This document shows positions 6,250 through 7,316 of a stretch of 7,316 nucleotides of DNA, piece by piece (positions within the stretch are counted from its first letter, which is position 1; each line of letters opens with the position of its first letter). The notes beneath the pieces were generated by a model. The model ran no database searches, was not told the origin of the DNA, and was given only the letters and a program-made list of their open reading frames with translations. The translations under genes and the position numbers were made by a program. Source of the DNA: an uncultured Cardiobacterium sp. Its GTDB lineage: Bacteria; Pseudomonadota; Gammaproteobacteria; Cardiobacteriales; Cardiobacteriaceae. Location of the stretch: contig NZ_CALJAH010000057.1 in assembly GCF_938028185.1 (NCBI RefSeq), forward strand, positions 1 through 7,316, in the 5' to 3' direction.

Positions 6250-6315
6250 ATCGCCCGCGATCCGAAGCACGAGGCTTCCCCTGATTGTTGCCGATGAAAT
6301 GAAAATTCCGGCAAC
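6250..6315 (+). promoter_or_regulatory. Structured 5' leader of the helicase mRNA with three inverted repeats
   Basis: Within the predicted leader are ATCGC-cc-GCGAT (6250-6261), the hairpin GAAGC-acgag-GCTTC (6264-6278), and a longer hairpin GTTGCCG (6287-6293) / CGGCAAC (6309-6315) with a 15-nt A/T-rich loop. The last has a perfect 7-bp stem and lies about 70 nt before the start codon. It matches no riboswitch that I recognise. DEAD-box helicase mRNAs often have long leaders used for cold-shock or self-regulation, so a regulatory role is plausible but unproven. Confidence 0.35.
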
Positions 6316-6386
6316 CCTCATCTTCGTAACCCTCACGGCGCTGCGGTCGTCATGGTTTGCCATTGCCCCACACACCGGAGCCATCC

Positions 6387-7316
6387 ATGCAAACCTTCAC
6401 CGACCTGAGTCTCCCCGAAGCCCTGCTCAAGGCCATCGCTGCCAGCGGCTACACCACGCCGACGCCCATCCAGGCACAAGCCATCCCGCTCGCCGTCGCC
6501 GGGCGCGACCTGCAACTCTCCGCGCAAACCGGCAGCGGCAAAACCGCCGCCTTCGTCCTGCCGATTCTCACCCGCCTCGTCACCGGCGAAAACAAGGGCA
6601 AACGCCCGCGCGCGCTCATCCTCACCCCGACACGCGAACTGGCGCTGCAAGTGCATGACCAGGTACGCAAATACGGCAAAGAACTCAAATGGTTGTTCTC
6701 CGTGCCGCTGGTCGGCGGCGCGCCCTACGGCGGACAAATCCGCGCCCTGAAAAAAGGCGTGCAAATCATCGTCGCCACCCCCGGCCGCCTGCTCGACCAC
6801 CTGCGCGACGAACGCATCGATTGCAGCGCGCTCGATATGCTCGTCCTCGACGAAGCCGACCGGATGCTTGATATGGGCTTTGCCGACGACCTCAATGCCA
6901 TCATCGAAGCGCTGCCGGAGGCGCGGCAGACCATCATGTCATCCGCCACCTGGGACGGCGCCGTCGGCAAAATCGCCCGCCGCTATACGCGCGAGCCGGA
7001 GCGCATCGCCATCAAGGTCGAAAGCGCGCACATCGAAGAAAAAGTCTATTTCTGCGACAACGCCGACCACAAAAACCAAATCCTGGAGCATCTCGTCGCC
7101 GACCCGGAAATGGGGCAGGCGATTATCTTCGCCGCCACCAAGCGCGCCAGCGAAGAAATCGCAGACCAACTGCGCGACAACGGCTTCCGCGCCCGCTACC
7201 TGCACGGCGACCTGCCGCAAGTCAAACGCAACCGCATCGTTGAAGACCTGCGCAAGGGCAAATGCGACATCCTCGTTGCGACAGACGTCGCCGCGCGCGG
7301 CATCGACGTCCCCGCC
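6387..7316 (+). CDS. DEAD-box ATP-dependent RNA helicase (partial, runs off right edge)
   Basis: DEAD-box helicases use ATP to unwind short RNA duplexes in ribosome assembly and mRNA decay. The 310 visible codons have no stop and contain the ordered motifs: Q-motif region (F4, then GYTTPTPIQ 21-29), motif I AQTGSGKT (46-53), Ia PTREL (81-85), GG (110-111), Ib TPGR (131-134), II DEAD (155-158), III SAT (186-188), IV IIFAAT (246-251), HGD (273-275) and V ATDVAARGID (298-307). Motif VI and the C-terminal tail lie outside the window, so RhlE, SrmB and related members cannot be separated; the compact N-terminus without extension fits the RhlE/SrmB group. The start at ATG 6387 is supported by GGAG at 6377-6380, 6 nt upstream, and by the family-typical MQTFTDLSL beginning. 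It is divergent from the DeoC-like gene and appears to have its own promoter at 6205-6232. Confidence 0.95.
   Translation, partial: MQTFTDLSLPEALLKAIAASGYTTPTPIQAQAIPLAVAGRDLQLSAQTGSGKTAAFVLPILTRLVTGENKGKRPRALILTPTRELALQVHDQVRKYGKELKWLFSVPLVGGAPYGGQIRALKKGVQIIVATPGRLLDHLRDERIDCSALDMLVLDEADRMLDMGFADDLNAIIEALPEARQTIMSSATWDGAVGKIARRYTREPERIAIKVESAHIEEKVYFCDNADHKNQILEHLVADPEMGQAIIFAATKRASEEIADQLRDNGFRARYLHGDLPQVKRNRIVEDLRKGKCDILVATDVAARGIDVPA

Noticed and set aside
6151..6384. Extension of the DeoC-like protein by 78 codons to an ATG at 6384
   Set aside because: The added residues do not resemble the DeoC N-terminus and would cross the divergent helicase promoter. ATG 6150 has a good ribosome binding site.
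6299..6658. Possible small exported peptide from ATG 6299 (begins MKIPATLIFVTLTALRSSWF, signal-peptide-like)
   Set aside because: The frame continues out of phase into the helicase gene as an Arg/Pro/His-rich shadow, and no Shine-Dalgarno precedes it. The hydrophobic start is probably chance, although a leader peptide cannot be fully excluded.

Overview
The window is about 60% GC with strong G/C bias at third codon positions and dense coding. The gene content is a bacterial alpha-2-macroglobulin, NnrS, an EEP-family hydrolase of a type common in gammaproteobacteria, a DeoC homologue that aligns well with E. coli DeoC, and a DEAD-box helicase. This suggests a chromosomal segment of a host-associated gammaproteobacterium. 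A Cardiobacterium-like organism would fit, but that is a guess from gene content and GC, not a demonstrated assignment. I see no tRNA, rRNA, CRISPR array, insertion sequence or phage gene.

Layout: (1) Positions 1-3385, minus strand, hold the first 1128 codons of a secreted alpha-2-macroglobulin-family protein. It has no stop codon in the window and runs off the left edge. (2) Positions 3386-3556 are a divergent intergenic region. It carries a candidate extended -10 for the macroglobulin gene inside a perfect 18-bp palindrome, and a candidate FNR/NnrR-type promoter for the next gene. (3) Positions 3557-4723, plus strand, encode NnrS, a polytopic haem-copper membrane protein family linked to nitric-oxide stress. 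(4) Positions 4727-6150, minus strand, hold a two-gene, overlapping unit: a DeoC-family protein, then an endonuclease/exonuclease/phosphatase (EEP) family protein. This unit converges on nnrS with only 3 nt between stop codons. (5) Positions 6151-6386 hold a near-consensus sigma70 promoter with a GC-rich discriminator and a roughly 150-nt leader with several inverted repeats. (6) Positions 6387-7316, plus strand, hold the first 310 codons of a DEAD-box RNA helicase, open at the right edge.

The most notable observation is that the DeoC homologue keeps the aldolase scaffold but appears to have lost all three catalytic residues of deoxyribose-phosphate aldolase (equivalents of E. coli D102, K167 and K201 are A87, Q151 and V183). 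It has also lost several phosphate-binding residues. It therefore looks like a pseudo-enzyme or a repurposed protein, translationally coupled to an EEP hydrolase with an apparently intact active site. The genes do not form one pathway. The window is best read as three or four independent transcription units: envelope defence, NO stress, the DeoC-like/EEP pair, and RNA metabolism.
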